NCBI RefSeq assembly: GCF_014243445.1
Contig: NZ_JACLQD010000002.1
Location: 372,001 to 436,000 of the forward strand
Direction: 5' to 3'
DNA length: 64,000 bases
DNA from: Paragemmobacter straminiformis
GTDB taxonomy: Bacteria > Pseudomonadota > Alphaproteobacteria > Rhodobacterales > Rhodobacteraceae
In this document: positions 17,416 through 26,560 of the stretch, in pieces
Numbering within the stretch: position 1 is the stretch's first letter
How the letters are laid out: each line of letters opens with the position of its first letter
The notes under the pieces: generated by a model
Told to the model about the DNA's origin: nothing
The model's database searches: none
The model's input: only the letters and a program-made list of their open reading frames with translations
Position numbers and translations under genes: made by a program

Positions 17416-17862
17416 ATGGTCACGATGATCTTGCTCGGGGGGCTGGGGCTAGTCGCGGCCTTTGCCATCTATGTCCGTCTTGCGCCCTCGGACCCCGCGC
17501 GCTGGAACATATCGCTGCCGATGGATGCACCCGATGACTGCATGGTGCGTCCCGCGCGGGGCAGCGCCTCGGTCAGTTGCCTGATCGCCGAGGACCCGAC
17601 CGTCCTGCTGCGCCAGCTCGAGGGCATCGTCCTTGCCACGCCGCGCACCACCCGCCTTGCGGGATCGCCCGAGGAAGGCCGCATCACATGGATCACCCGC
17701 AGCCGCCTGTGGGGCTTTCCCGACTACACGACCGTCCAGGTTTCGCAAACCTGCACCGGCACGCGGATCGACATTTTTGCCCGCCTGCGCTTTGGCGGCG
17801 ATGACATGGGCGTCAACGCAGGCCGGCTTTCGGTCTGGTTCGCAAGGCTTACCGCCGAATAG
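17416..17862 (+). CDS. DUF1499 family protein
   Basis: Small membrane-anchored protein of the DUF1499 family, function unknown. One N-terminal transmembrane helix (MVTMILLGGLGLVAAFAIYV) is followed by a soluble domain with the family pattern RITWITRSRLWGFPDYTTVQV near residue 95 and DIFARLRFGGDDMGVN. This ATG has AGGGGGG six bases upstream. An alternative ATG at 17386 overlaps the speB stop as ATGA and would add ten residues. Probably cotranscribed with speB. Confidence 0.75.
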   Translation: MVTMILLGGLGLVAAFAIYVRLAPSDPARWNISLPMDAPDDCMVRPARGSASVSCLIAEDPTVLLRQLEGIVLATPRTTRLAGSPEEGRITWITRSRLWGFPDYTTVQVSQTCTGTRIDIFARLRFGGDDMGVNAGRLSVWFARLTAE

Positions 17863-17913
17863 GGGCCGCGTTGCCCACTTGACCGCCCGTCTTTCCCGCG
17901 CCACACCCGCCGC

Positions 17914-18972
17914 ATGGTTCCGCTCGACAAACTCGCCCAGATCACGCAGCGCTTCGAATATCTCGAAGCGCGCCTGTCCGCTGGCGCGCCCCCCGCCGAA
18001 ATCGCCGAAGTCAGCCGCGAATACAGCAACCTCAAGCCCGTCGCCGAAGAGATCGCCGCCTATCGCCGTGCGCTCGACGATCTGGCCGAGGCGCAGGCCC
18101 TGCTGTCCGATCCGGAAATGAAGGCTTTGGCCGAAGATGAAATCCCGCGTCTCAAGGCGCTGATCCCCGAACTGGAACAAAGCCTCCGCGTGGCGCTCAT
18201 GCCCAAGGATGCCGCCGACGCCCGCCCCGCGATCCTCGAAATCCGTCCCGGCACCGGCGGGGACGAGGCCGCACTTTTCGCAGGCGATCTGCTTCGCATG
18301 TATCAGCGCTACGCCGAAAAGCAGGGCTGGCGCTTCGAAATCCTCGAACAGCAATTTTCCGAACTGGGCGGGATCAAGGAAGTTACCGCCCATGTGCAGG
18401 GCGAGGGCGTCTTTGCCAAGCTGAAGTTCGAATCCGGCGTCCACCGCGTCCAGCGCGTGCCGGAAACCGAGGCGCAGGGCCGCGTCCACACCTCGGCGGC
18501 CACCGTCGCCGTCTTGCCCGAGGCCGAAGAGGTCGACATCGACATCCCCGCTTCGGATATCCGCATCGACACCATGCGCTCCAGCGGGGCAGGGGGACAG
18601 CACGTCAACACCACCGACTCGGCGGTGCGCATCACCCATATCCCCACGGGGATTATCGTCACCTCGTCGGAAAAGTCGCAGCACCAGAACCGCGCCATCG
18701 CCATGCAGGTGCTGCGCGCCCGTCTGTTCGAGATGGAGCGCGATCGGCAGGCCAACGACCGCGCCGCCGAGCGCAAGTCGCAGGTCGGCAGCGGCGACCG
18801 GTCGGAACGCATCCGCACCTACAACTTCCCCCAAGGGCGCCTGACCGACCATCGCATCAACCTGACCCTTTATTCGCTGGGGCAGGTGATGCAGGGCGAT
18901 CTCGACGCCGTGGTGAACGCGCTGGTCGCCCATGACCAGGCCGAAAAACTGGCCGAGATGGAAGGCGCATGA
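17914..18972 (+). CDS. prfA: peptide chain release factor 1
   Basis: RF1, 352 residues, which recognises UAA and UAG stop codons. The catalytic GGQ is at residues 227-229 in [10 protein letters not shown]. The tripeptide anticodon region reads PET at residues 183-185, where E. coli RF1 has PAT; the RF1-specific surroundings ([20 protein letters not shown]) rule out RF2. No clear Shine-Dalgarno precedes the ATG. Its stop overlaps the start of prmC, which methylates the GGQ glutamine, so factor and modifier are translationally coupled. Confidence 0.97.
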   Translation: MVPLDKLAQITQRFEYLEARLSAGAPPAEIAEVSREYSNLKPVAEEIAAYRRALDDLAEAQALLSDPEMKALAEDEIPRLKALIPELEQSLRVALMPKDAADARPAILEIRPGTGGDEAALFAGDLLRMYQRYAEKQGWRFEILEQQFSELGGIKEVTAHVQGEGVFAKLKFESGVHRVQRVPETEAQGRVHTSAATVAVLPEAEEVDIDIPASDIRIDTMRSSGAGGQHVNTTDSAVRITHIPTGIIVTSSEKSQHQNRAIAMQVLRARLFEMERDRQANDRAAERKSQVGSGDRSERIRTYNFPQGRLTDHRINLTLYSLGQVMQGDLDAVVNALVAHDQAEKLAEMEGA

Positions 18973-19823
18973 CCGGAAACGAGGCATTGCGTGCCGCCCT
19001 GCCGCGCCTTGTGGCCGCGGGTGTGCCCGATGCCCCGCGCGATGCCCGCGCCCTTCTGGCCCATGCCGCAGGCCTTGCGCCCGACCGCCTGACCCTGCAC
19101 CTTGCCGACCCGCTGCCACCCGATGCGCTTGCCGCGTTCGAGGCCGCGATCGACCGCCGCGCCGCCCGCGAACCCGTAAGCCACATCACGGGCACGCGCC
19201 TGTTCTGGGGCCGGACCTTCCGCGTGACAGCCGACACGCTCGACCCGCGCCCGGAAACCGAAATCCTCGTTCAGGCGGCTCTGGCCGAACCTTTCCTGAA
19301 ACTGCTCGATCTTGGCACAGGCACGGGTTGCGTGCTGCTCTCCTGCCTTGCCGGAATGCCGATGGCGACGGGCACGGGAACCGACATCCACGCCCCGACG
19401 CTTGCCGTGGCGCAAGACAACGCCACCCGCCTGAACCTTGGCACGCGCGCCCGCTTCCAGCTTTCCGACTGGTTCGCCGCGGTGCAGGGCCGCTTCGATC
19501 TGATCGTCTCGAACCCGCCCTATATCGCCGAGGCCGAGATGCCCGCCCTCTCGCCCGAGGTGCAGCGCGAACCCCGCCGCGCCCTGACACCGGGGGGCGA
19601 CGGGCTTGATGCCTATCGCGCCATCGCAAGGGGGGCGCCCGCCCGTCTGATGCCCGGCGGGCGCCTGCTGGTCGAGATCGGGCCGACCCAGGGCAAGGCC
19701 GTCGCGGCCCTCTTCTCCGCACAGGGTCTGACCGGCATTCGCATCTTGCCCGATCTCGACGGGCGCGACCGCGTGGTAAGCGCGCGCAAGCCGCAGGACG
19801 ATTCCGGCTGCGGCACCGTCTGA
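18969..19823 (+). CDS. prmC: peptide chain release factor N5-glutamine methyltransferase
   Basis: PrmC/HemK, 284 residues, which methylates the glutamine of the GGQ motif of RF1/RF2. The N-terminal helical domain (about residues 1-85) is followed by the SAM fold with [14 protein letters not shown] as motif I and the catalytic NPPY at residues 182-185. Starts at the ATGA overlap with prfA. The prfA-prmC pairing is standard in proteobacteria. Confidence 0.96.
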   Translation: MTGNEALRAALPRLVAAGVPDAPRDARALLAHAAGLAPDRLTLHLADPLPPDALAAFEAAIDRRAAREPVSHITGTRLFWGRTFRVTADTLDPRPETEILVQAALAEPFLKLLDLGTGTGCVLLSCLAGMPMATGTGTDIHAPTLAVAQDNATRLNLGTRARFQLSDWFAAVQGRFDLIVSNPPYIAEAEMPALSPEVQREPRRALTPGGDGLDAYRAIARGAPARLMPGGRLLVEIGPTQGKAVAALFSAQGLTGIRILPDLDGRDRVVSARKPQDDSGCGTV

Positions 19824-20061
19824 CCCTGCGGGAATTCGGCCACAGCACGGTTTTTCCCGCGACGAATTGCAGCGCAGGATGGCCGAAGTCCAACTTTCCC
19901 CTTGTCATCGGCGCGCAGCAATGCTTACTCAAACCACGTGACGGGGCAGGGCGAAGGCTCCCCCTTGCGGATTATGCCAGACATGCTCGTAACGCCACGG
20001 TCCATAGGGCCATCGTCAATGGCGTTCGCAGAAAGCCAGGTCATCTGGACCAAAGGACAAG

Positions 20062-21087
20062 ATGAGATCTTCCAAGTCCCGCTCGCGTTCCAAGGCGAAC
20101 CGCCCGCGCACCCTCGGCAACATCATCAACCGCGTCTTCGAAAGCTCCGGCCCCGAAGGCAAGGTGCGCGGTACGCCGCAGCAGATCATCGAGAAGTATC
20201 AGCTTCTCGCCCGTGATGCGCAATTGTCGAACGACCGCGTCGCGGCCGAGAACTTCCTGCAACACGCCGAGCATTACACCCGCCTTCTGGGCGAGGCGCA
20301 GCGTGAAATGGCCGCCGAACAGGAAGAGCGTCAGCGCCAGCAGGGCCAACAGGGCCAGCAGGGCGGCGGACAGGGTTACAACAACAACGGCGGCAACGGC
20401 GGCAATGGAAACGGCGGCAACCGCGACACGTGGCGCGACCGCAACGACCGCGACTATCGCCCCGAATACCGCGACGACCGCAGCGACGATGATCGCCCCG
20501 CCGCCGATTATCCGGCCGATGGCGACGCCAATCTCGTCGAAACCCCCGAGGCGCGCCCCTACCAGCCGCGCCGCGACGACCGCCAGAATGATCGCCCGCA
20601 GGGTGACCGCGCGCAACAGGGCGGCGAACGGCAGGGCGGCGAACGCCGCGACCGTGGCGAATTCCGCCGCCGCGATGATCGCCCGCGTGATGCGTCGCAA
20701 AATGCGAACAATCCGCAACAAACCGATAACGGTCAGCCGCGCCAGAACCGCGAAGACCGCCCGCGCGACCAGAACCGTGACCGTCCCCGCGACGATCGCC
20801 CCCGTGAAGAGCGTCCGCGCGATGATCGCCCCCGTGACGACCGCCCCCGTGACGACCGCCCGCGTGAAGAACGCCCGCGCGACCAGAACCGCGAAGACCG
20901 TCCGCGTGACACCCAGCCCAAGGCCGAACCCGTGGCCGAAGCACCTGTGACGCAGCCGGTGCTGCCCGCCTTGGACGCTCCCGCAGCCGAGGCCGCGCCC
21001 AAAAAGACCCGCGCCCCGCGCAAGCCCAAGGCCGAAAAGCCGACCGACGACGGCAACGGCGGCGGGTCGCAGGAAGCGGCCGAGTAA
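20062..21087 (+). CDS. DUF4167 domain protein with RPRDD repeats
   Basis: A 341-residue protein of the alphaproteobacterial DUF4167 family, usually found after prfA-prmC. Residues 1-85 are the conserved domain (SKANRPRTLGNIINRVFESS, then RGTPQQIIEKYQLLARDA). The rest is low complexity: a Gln/Gly/Asn stretch near 95-120, then an arginine/aspartate/proline-rich region with seven pentapeptides of RPRDD/RPREE type (residues 241-275), and an Ala/Pro/Lys tail. The mixed-charge disordered tail resembles RNA-binding or RNP-organising proteins, but the function is unproven. AAAGGACAAG precedes the ATG. The 238 bp upstream hold no gene. Confidence 0.85.
   Translation: MRSSKSRSRSKANRPRTLGNIINRVFESSGPEGKVRGTPQQIIEKYQLLARDAQLSNDRVAAENFLQHAEHYTRLLGEAQREMAAEQEERQRQQGQQGQQGGGQGYNNNGGNGGNGNGGNRDTWRDRNDRDYRPEYRDDRSDDDRPAADYPADGDANLVETPEARPYQPRRDDRQNDRPQGDRAQQGGERQGGERRDRGEFRRRDDRPRDASQNANNPQQTDNGQPRQNREDRPRDQNRDRPRDDRPREERPRDDRPRDDRPRDDRPREERPRDQNREDRPRDTQPKAEPVAEAPVTQPVLPALDAPAAEAAPKKTRAPRKPKAEKPTDDGNGGGSQEAAE
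20782..20886 (+). repeat. 15-bp tandem repeat, seven units, in the DUF4167 gene
   Basis: Seven in-frame 15-bp units encode RPRDD, RPREE, RPRDD, RPRDD, RPRDD, RPREE and RPRDQ. Units differ mainly at synonymous positions, so the repeat looks maintained at protein level. Copy number could vary between strains. Confidence 0.85.
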
Positions 21088-21109
21088 GACTTTCTTAACC
21101 ATGCAGCGC

Positions 21110-21139
21110 AAAGGCCGGACCCGAAGGTCCGGCCTTTTG
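21110..21139 (+). terminator. terminator after the DUF4167 gene
   Basis: AAGGCCGGACC (21111-21121), CGAA tetraloop, GGTCCGGCCTT (21126-21136) then TT. A perfect 11-bp stem between convergent genes. Also usable by rsmA, whose stop is at 21144. Confidence 0.85.
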
Positions 21140-21143
21140 CCTG

Positions 21144-21986
21144 TCAGCCCGCTGCCACCAGCCGGGCAAGGGCGCAGAACCGTTCGAGCGGGATTTCCTC
21201 GGCCCGCGCCGTGGGCTCGATCCCCGCCGCGACCAGCTTGTCCTCGATCCCCGCCCCCATCCCCTTGAGCGAGGAGCGCAGCATCTTGCGGCGCTGGTTG
21301 AAGGCCATTGCCGTGATCCGCCCCAGAACCGCCCCGTCCGCCGGAAAGCGCGGCTCGGTCAGACGCGTCAGATGCACCACCGCCGAATGCACCTTGGGGG
21401 CCGGGGTAAAGGCTTCGGGCGGCAGATGCATGACGATCTTCGCATCGCAGCGCCATTGCGCCAGCAGCGCCAGACGCCCGTAATGGTCGCTGCGCGGTTT
21501 GGCCACGATCCGCTCGGCCACCTCTTTCTGGAACATCAGCGTCAGGCTGTCCCAAAAGGGCGGCCATTGTGCGGGTGTCAGCCAGCGGATCAGCAATTCG
21601 GTACCCACGTTATAGGGCAGGTTCGCCACCACGCGGATCGGCGCGGTCAGGTGCGACAGCACATCCACCTCGAGCGCGTCGCCGTTGATGACCTGAAGCC
21701 GCCCCGGATAGGCCGCTGAAATCTCGGCCAAAGCGGGCAGGCAGCGGGGGTCTTTCTCGACCGCAAGCACCCGCCGCGCGCCTTCGGCCAGCAGCCCGCG
21801 GGTCAGCCCGCCGGGGCCGGGCCCAACCTCGAGCACATCGCAGCCCGACAGATCCCCCGCCAGACGCGCGATCTTGGCCGTGAGGTTCAGATCGAGCAGA
21901 AAGTTCTGCCCCAACTGCTTCTTTGCCACCAGATCATGCGTCTGGATCACTTCGCGCAGCGGTGGCAGCCCATCGATGGTCGCCAT
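21144..21986 (-). CDS. rsmA: 16S rRNA dimethyladenosine transferase (KsgA)
   Basis: RsmA dimethylates A1518 and A1519 of 16S rRNA during 30S maturation; 280 residues from this start. [11 protein letters not shown] is the conserved N-terminal signature, [13 protein letters not shown] is SAM motif I, and NLPYNVGT is the catalytic NLPY block. The ATG at 21986 has AAGGGGGCC before it; a start six codons upstream has its AAGG directly against the ATG. It is the last gene of the lptF-rsmA cluster and is separated from pdxA by a copy of the hairpin module. Confidence 0.95.
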   Translation of the reverse strand: MATIDGLPPLREVIQTHDLVAKKQLGQNFLLDLNLTAKIARLAGDLSGCDVLEVGPGPGGLTRGLLAEGARRVLAVEKDPRCLPALAEISAAYPGRLQVINGDALEVDVLSHLTAPIRVVANLPYNVGTELLIRWLTPAQWPPFWDSLTLMFQKEVAERIVAKPRSDHYGRLALLAQWRCDAKIVMHLPPEAFTPAPKVHSAVVHLTRLTEPRFPADGAVLGRITAMAFNQRRKMLRSSLKGMGAGIEDKLVAAGIEPTARAEEIPLERFCALARLVAAG

Positions 21987-21999
21987 TGCGGCCCCCTTG

Positions 22000-22046
22000 T
22001 TCATCCTTGCGGCAAATACTCCGGGGGGGCGGGGGGCTGGCCCCCC
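22000..22046 (-). repeat. dispersed hairpin module, copy d (pdxA-rsmA)
   Basis: Minus-strand order: GGGGGGC/GCCCCCC hairpin (22031-22046), C run, then GGAGTATTTGCCGCAAGG and ATGAA (22000-22022). It lies between pdxA and rsmA, 13 bp before the rsmA start, again leading into a gene on the same strand. Confidence 0.7.
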
Positions 22047-22051
22047 GCGGC

Positions 22052-23023
22052 CTAACCCAGACGCGCCTTGGCCATCTGTTGCGCCATTCGCAGCGCCGCG
22101 ACAAGGCTCGTCGGTTTGGCGACCCCTTTTCCGGCAATGTCAAAGGCGGTTCCATGATCGGGCGAGGTGCGGATGAAGGGCAGGCCCAACGTCACATTCA
22201 CCCCGCCGTCGAAATCGAGCGTCTTGATCGGAATCAGCGCCTGATCGTGATACATGCAGACCGCCACGTCATAGCCCGCGCGGGCGGCGGCGTGGAACAT
22301 GGTGTCGGGCGGCATCGGGCCGCGCAGATCAAAGCCCTCGCCCCGCATCCGCTCGACCAGCGGCGCGATCCAGTCCAGCTCTTCCCGCCCCATCAACCCG
22401 CCTTCACCGGCATGCGGGTTCAATCCCGCCACGGCGATCCGCGCCCCGTTGATGCCAAGGTCGCGGCGCAATCCGGCGTGGGTGATGCGGATGGTCTCTT
22501 CCAGCAGTTCGGGTGTCAGCTGACGCGGCACGTCGGACAGCGCGATGTGGATCGTCGTGGGCACCACACGCAGGGCGGGGCAGGCCAGCATCATCACCAC
22601 GCGACCAACGCCGCCCAGATGCGCCAGAAATTCCGTATGCCCCGGATAGGCAAAGCCCGCCCCGTCCTTGAGCACCTTTTTCGAGATCGGCGCGGTGCAG
22701 ATGGCGGAAGCGGCCCCCGTTCGGACCAGATCGACACCCCGCGCGATGACATCGATCACATCCTGCGCCAAGGAAGGGTCCGGTGCGCCGGCCTTTACCT
22801 CGTGCAGGAAGGGGTGGGCCAGAACCGGCAGACGATCTGCCGCGACCTCTGCCGCCTCGTGCGGGCTGTCGATCAGGGTCAGGGGCGTGCCAGCCGGCAG
22901 GTGGCGCGGATCGCCAAGCCAGAAGAACGGCACCTCGCCTCCCAGAACATGCCGCGCCGAAACCGCGATTTCCGGCCCGATCCCTGCCGGATCGCCACAG
23001 GTCAGGACAACGGGCGCGGTCAC
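22052..23023 (-). CDS. pdxA: 4-hydroxythreonine-4-phosphate dehydrogenase
   Basis: PdxA, pyridoxal-phosphate biosynthesis, 323 residues. It starts at a GTG overlapping the surA stop (GTGA), giving [18 protein letters not shown], the normal N-terminus. Zinc-site histidines lie in [28 protein letters not shown] and [14 protein letters not shown]. The C-terminal [14 protein letters not shown] completes the signature. It is coupled to surA upstream and followed by rsmA, the same local order as in E. coli. Confidence 0.95.
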   Translation of the reverse strand: MTAPVVLTCGDPAGIGPEIAVSARHVLGGEVPFFWLGDPRHLPAGTPLTLIDSPHEAAEVAADRLPVLAHPFLHEVKAGAPDPSLAQDVIDVIARGVDLVRTGAASAICTAPISKKVLKDGAGFAYPGHTEFLAHLGGVGRVVMMLACPALRVVPTTIHIALSDVPRQLTPELLEETIRITHAGLRRDLGINGARIAVAGLNPHAGEGGLMGREELDWIAPLVERMRGEGFDLRGPMPPDTMFHAAARAGYDVAVCMYHDQALIPIKTLDFDGGVNVTLGLPFIRTSPDHGTAFDIAGKGVAKPTSLVAALRMAQQMAKARLG

Positions 23024-24381
23024 GGCGTCTCGATGATCGCTTCCGAGCGAAGCTCTTCCATATAGGCGTCGGCCAGTGCCGATATCTGCCGGTTGCCCAA
23101 CTGTCCGCGCACGGCCTCGCGCTGCGGATCGGGCTTCTCGAACTCGCCCGATACGGTCGACTCTGCGGCGGGCTTTTCGGTCCCCTCGGTGGCGGCGGGC
23201 TTTTGCGGCTCGGGCGTGGGCTTGGCCGCATCGGCCGCTTCCGGTGCCGCTGTCGCTTCGGGTTCGGCCACGATGCCGTTGCGCAGGCAAAGCATCAGCA
23301 GCTCGTTGTAGCCCGATTGCGGCCTGACCACGGCCTCGTCCGGATCGAGCTTGGCAAGCGCCAGACCGATATCGAGAGGAACCTGCGCCATCGGCATTTC
23401 CTCGGTCACCGTCAGCCGGTCGGCGGGAAGGTCGCGGGCGAGCGGGTAAAGATCGTCACAGCCATCCACCCGCGACAGGATCTCGGCCGGGTCCTGATCG
23501 GCGGCCAGGGCAAAGCGCGCGTAGCTGACCAGAACCTCGGTCGGTTGCGGGGTTTCCAGGTCGCTCAACCCGTTGAGCTGGAACAGAACCACGGCTTGCG
23601 GCACCACGACGGGATCGGAGACCTCGCCCTGCGCCAGTCCGAGCAACTGGTTGCCGATCGCAGGGGGCAGTTTGCTCAATTCCAGCCAGTCGAGCCGCCC
23701 GCCACGGTCGGCGGTGGGCGCGGCCGAATATTTGCGTGCCGCAGCGGCAAAGCCGCCTTCGGCACCCAGATTGGCCTTGATGTCGCGCACTTCGGCCAGC
23801 ACGTCGGCCGCGTCGGCACCTTCGGGCACCGGAACGACCAGTTCCGACAGAAGCAGCCGCACATCGGGCTTGCGCGCGGCTTCGGCAAGGGCGCGGTCGA
23901 TCTGCACTTCGGAAATCCGCACCGTGCCGCCGAACTTCTTGCGCACGACCTCGCGCCACAAAAGACCGGCGGTCACGAAATCGCGGAAGGTTTCGGGCTC
24001 GACCCCTTCGTCGCTGATGGCTTTGACGAAGGCGGGCACGTCAAGATTGGCGCGGCCCGCGAATTCGGCCATGCCGGCATCGATCTGGTCCTTGGTCAGC
24101 TTGATCTCGAGCCGCTTGGCCTCTTGCGCGCCAAGGCGGTCGGTCGTCAGCCCCTTCAACGCCTCTTTCTCGGGGTCGCCGGGCACGCGCAGCACCGAAA
24201 GGAACCGGACCCGCTGCTCGAATTCGTAATTTGTGATGACCTGACCGTTGATCACCACTTTCGGCGCGAAAAGTCCGGCATCGTCCTGTGCGAAGACAGC
24301 TCCTGCCCCCATCGCGGAAAGGCCGAAAGCCACTGATGCCCGAAAGGCAAAGGCCAGTGTCAAATCGCTGCGTTTGGTCAT
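23020..24381 (-). CDS. surA: SurA-type periplasmic peptidyl-prolyl isomerase/chaperone
   Basis: A 453-residue SurA-like chaperone for outer-membrane proteins. A signal peptide ends at about residue 32 (GAGAVFA), followed by the SurA N-terminal domain (VVINGQVITNYEFEQRVRFL). One parvulin domain lies at about 175-275, with the family segment GGRLDWLELSKLPP. An alanine/proline/glutamate-rich linker near 385-420 precedes a C-terminal helical end. The start at MTKRSD is favoured by AGGA at proper spacing; upstream ATGs at 24396 and 24468 are possible. It stands directly downstream of lptD, as in enterobacteria. Confidence 0.88.
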   Translation of the reverse strand: MTKRSDLTLAFAFRASVAFGLSAMGAGAVFAQDDAGLFAPKVVINGQVITNYEFEQRVRFLSVLRVPGDPEKEALKGLTTDRLGAQEAKRLEIKLTKDQIDAGMAEFAGRANLDVPAFVKAISDEGVEPETFRDFVTAGLLWREVVRKKFGGTVRISEVQIDRALAEAARKPDVRLLLSELVVPVPEGADAADVLAEVRDIKANLGAEGGFAAAARKYSAAPTADRGGRLDWLELSKLPPAIGNQLLGLAQGEVSDPVVVPQAVVLFQLNGLSDLETPQPTEVLVSYARFALAADQDPAEILSRVDGCDDLYPLARDLPADRLTVTEEMPMAQVPLDIGLALAKLDPDEAVVRPQSGYNELLMLCLRNGIVAEPEATAAPEAADAAKPTPEPQKPAATEGTEKPAAESTVSGEFEKPDPQREAVRGQLGNRQISALADAYMEELRSEAIIETP

Positions 24382-24406
24382 TCGCAATTCCTGCATTTCG
24401 CCGCCC

Positions 24407-26560
24407 CTATCGCCGGCACATCCGTGCCGGCCCCGCACCGTCGCTGCCGCCGAACCCGATGAGTTCAAGCGTCAGCCCGAATTTCGTGCCTGGTTGCACA
24501 GTAGTCGACGTCGTGAACCGACGCGAGAGTGAAAGATCGAGCAGCACGCACTCGTTCCGGAAGGTCAGCCCCAGATCGGCGCGGCTGGCCTCTTCTGCGG
24601 CAAAGTCGTAGCGCCCCGACACCTTGGCCCGCCAACTGTCGGTCAGGTTATAGCCCGCTGCCATGACAAGTTCGGAGATGTCGTCGGTTCTGGCCTCGGT
24701 CACATCGGCGATCGACCAGATGTAGCCTGACGAGAAACTCGCGCCCTTGTTCGAATATTCGAGCTGCATTTCACCGCGCGCGACGTCAAGGCTGTCGTCG
24801 GCGATGATGCGTCCGGCCGCATAAAGCCCGCCCGCGCTTTGCACGTGAAGCGCCGCCAGCCAATCGGACGCCATGCCCCCGAGGCCCGATGCATCGCTGA
24901 AGCCGTTGCCGTCCTCGGCCCGCAGCACGCGCCCGACCGTCGCGCCCATCGACCAGCCGTCGGGGTCGTAGCGCGTCCAGTTGACGCCGATATTGGCATG
25001 CAGTCCGGTTTCGACCGCGTCCGATCCGGGAAAGCGGTTCAGCGAGAACAGGCTCGCCTCGTCAAATTCGACAAGGGTCGAATCCTCGTTCGGAACGGCC
25101 TTGCTGCTATTCGGTGCGGCGACGATCTGAAGCACGGGTTCAAGAACCTGCCGTCCGCCGCCGCGTTCGGTCTTGACCAGCGGCCAGCGCAATTCGGCCC
25201 CCACAGCACCCCAGACGCGGGGGATGCTGCCGGCATAGACGGGATCTTGCGCCACGTCGTAGAAATCGAGGCTGGCTTCGCCCATGACCGCGCCGAGCAG
25301 ACCGTGCGGCAAGACCCAGTCGCGCCGCCAATCGGCCGAGATCGAGGCGCGTGCGACATCGCGCCCGTCGGGGATGCCGTCGCCATTCGCATCGGCTTGC
25401 GATGTGGAACTGCGCAGATGGCCGTGGCTTGCAAAGCGCAGATTGCCGTTTCCGCCCATCGCGGCGAAGCGGTGCTGCCAAAGCGCGTCGGCCAGCAGCG
25501 TGGGGATCGACGATCCGACATCGGCGCTGCGCAGGGTGTCGATGTTGCGCAGGGTGCCGTAGACCAGCTCTTGCTGGCTGACGCGCGAAACGGCGACCGA
25601 ACTGGTCAGCCTGTCGGCCTCGCGGATGTCGTAGTCGGAGAGGTATGAGGGGTCGCTGACCGCCTCGCCCCGGAATGTCAGCCGGTAATCATGCGGCAAT
25701 GCAAAGCTGCCGTCGGCAAAGACATAGCCCCGCAGCTTGCTTTTGCCGTCGATGTCATCCTGCGCTGCCGCTCCGGTCACGGTGATTTCGCCGGTGGCAA
25801 AGGCCTGCCGGTAGCGCAGGGTGACGTTCCGCACCTCGGCATTCGAGGCGAAGGGCGTGATCGTCAGGTCCCGCGATGGCCCGAGGGTCAGGAAATAGGG
25901 CAGGCTGATGCCCGTGCCCAGCAGGGTCGAGCTTGTAAAGGTCGGAAGCAGGAAGCCCGAGGCGCGCTTCAGCGTCGGGTCGGGAAGCCGCAGGCGCGGG
26001 ATGTAAAGAACCGGCACCCCGCCAAAGCGCAGTTGCGCATGGTCGAAATAGATCTGCCGTTCGGTCTGGTCATGCGTCACGCGCCTTGCGCGGATTTCCC
26101 AAAGCGGAATGTCGCTGCCCGCGCAGACGCGGCAGCTGGATGCGACGGCATTGTCAAGTTGCAGGTAGCGCCCGCCGATCCGGCGGGCCTCGGCCGCGGC
26201 GATCTGCAATTGCTGGTTCAGCACGACCCGCGCGCTGGTCAGCAGGCCTTCGGTCATGTCGGCGGACAGATCGGCCTGACTTGCCAGAATGACCGTCTCG
26301 CCGGTTTCGTCGGTCAGGCGGATGGGACCGTCGATCTTCAGCGTTCCGGCCTTCTGGTCATAGACGATGCGCGAGGCTGTCAGCCTGCGGCCCTGAAAGA
26401 ACACTTCGACCGAGCCATCCGCCACAAGCTGCGAGTCGCCGGCGATCTGGAGGCTGTCGGCGACCAGCGTGGCACGGTCTTGCGCCGAAACGGGGGTGCA
26501 CAGCACCAGCCCGAGAGCGGCGGTTGCCAAAAGGCGGCGCAGCGACGGGGACAGGGCCAT
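24407..26560 (-). CDS. lptD: LPS-assembly protein LptD
   Basis: Outer-membrane beta-barrel that inserts lipopolysaccharide; 717 residues. The signal peptide (MALSPSLRRLLATAALGLVL, cleavage after about residue 27) precedes the N-terminal beta-jellyroll (OstA-like) domain, about residues 28-150, with QIAGDSQLVADGSVEVFFQG. Cysteines in SSCRVCAGSD and near the C-terminus (NECVLLDL) could form the inter-domain disulfides known from E. coli. The barrel part shows FLLPTFTSSTLLGTGISLPY, a conserved LptD stretch. The start overlaps the lptG stop (ATGA) and has GGAGGATGG before it. Confidence 0.95.
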   Translation of the reverse strand: MALSPSLRRLLATAALGLVLCTPVSAQDRATLVADSLQIAGDSQLVADGSVEVFFQGRRLTASRIVYDQKAGTLKIDGPIRLTDETGETVILASQADLSADMTEGLLTSARVVLNQQLQIAAAEARRIGGRYLQLDNAVASSCRVCAGSDIPLWEIRARRVTHDQTERQIYFDHAQLRFGGVPVLYIPRLRLPDPTLKRASGFLLPTFTSSTLLGTGISLPYFLTLGPSRDLTITPFASNAEVRNVTLRYRQAFATGEITVTGAAAQDDIDGKSKLRGYVFADGSFALPHDYRLTFRGEAVSDPSYLSDYDIREADRLTSSVAVSRVSQQELVYGTLRNIDTLRSADVGSSIPTLLADALWQHRFAAMGGNGNLRFASHGHLRSSTSQADANGDGIPDGRDVARASISADWRRDWVLPHGLLGAVMGEASLDFYDVAQDPVYAGSIPRVWGAVGAELRWPLVKTERGGGRQVLEPVLQIVAAPNSSKAVPNEDSTLVEFDEASLFSLNRFPGSDAVETGLHANIGVNWTRYDPDGWSMGATVGRVLRAEDGNGFSDASGLGGMASDWLAALHVQSAGGLYAAGRIIADDSLDVARGEMQLEYSNKGASFSSGYIWSIADVTEARTDDISELVMAAGYNLTDSWRAKVSGRYDFAAEEASRADLGLTFRNECVLLDLSLSRRFTTSTTVQPGTKFGLTLELIGFGGSDGAGPARMCRR

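Noticed and set aside
20756-20915. Possible CRISPR or satellite array
   Set aside because: The repeat is a 15-bp in-frame coding repeat without spacers, inside the DUF4167 gene.
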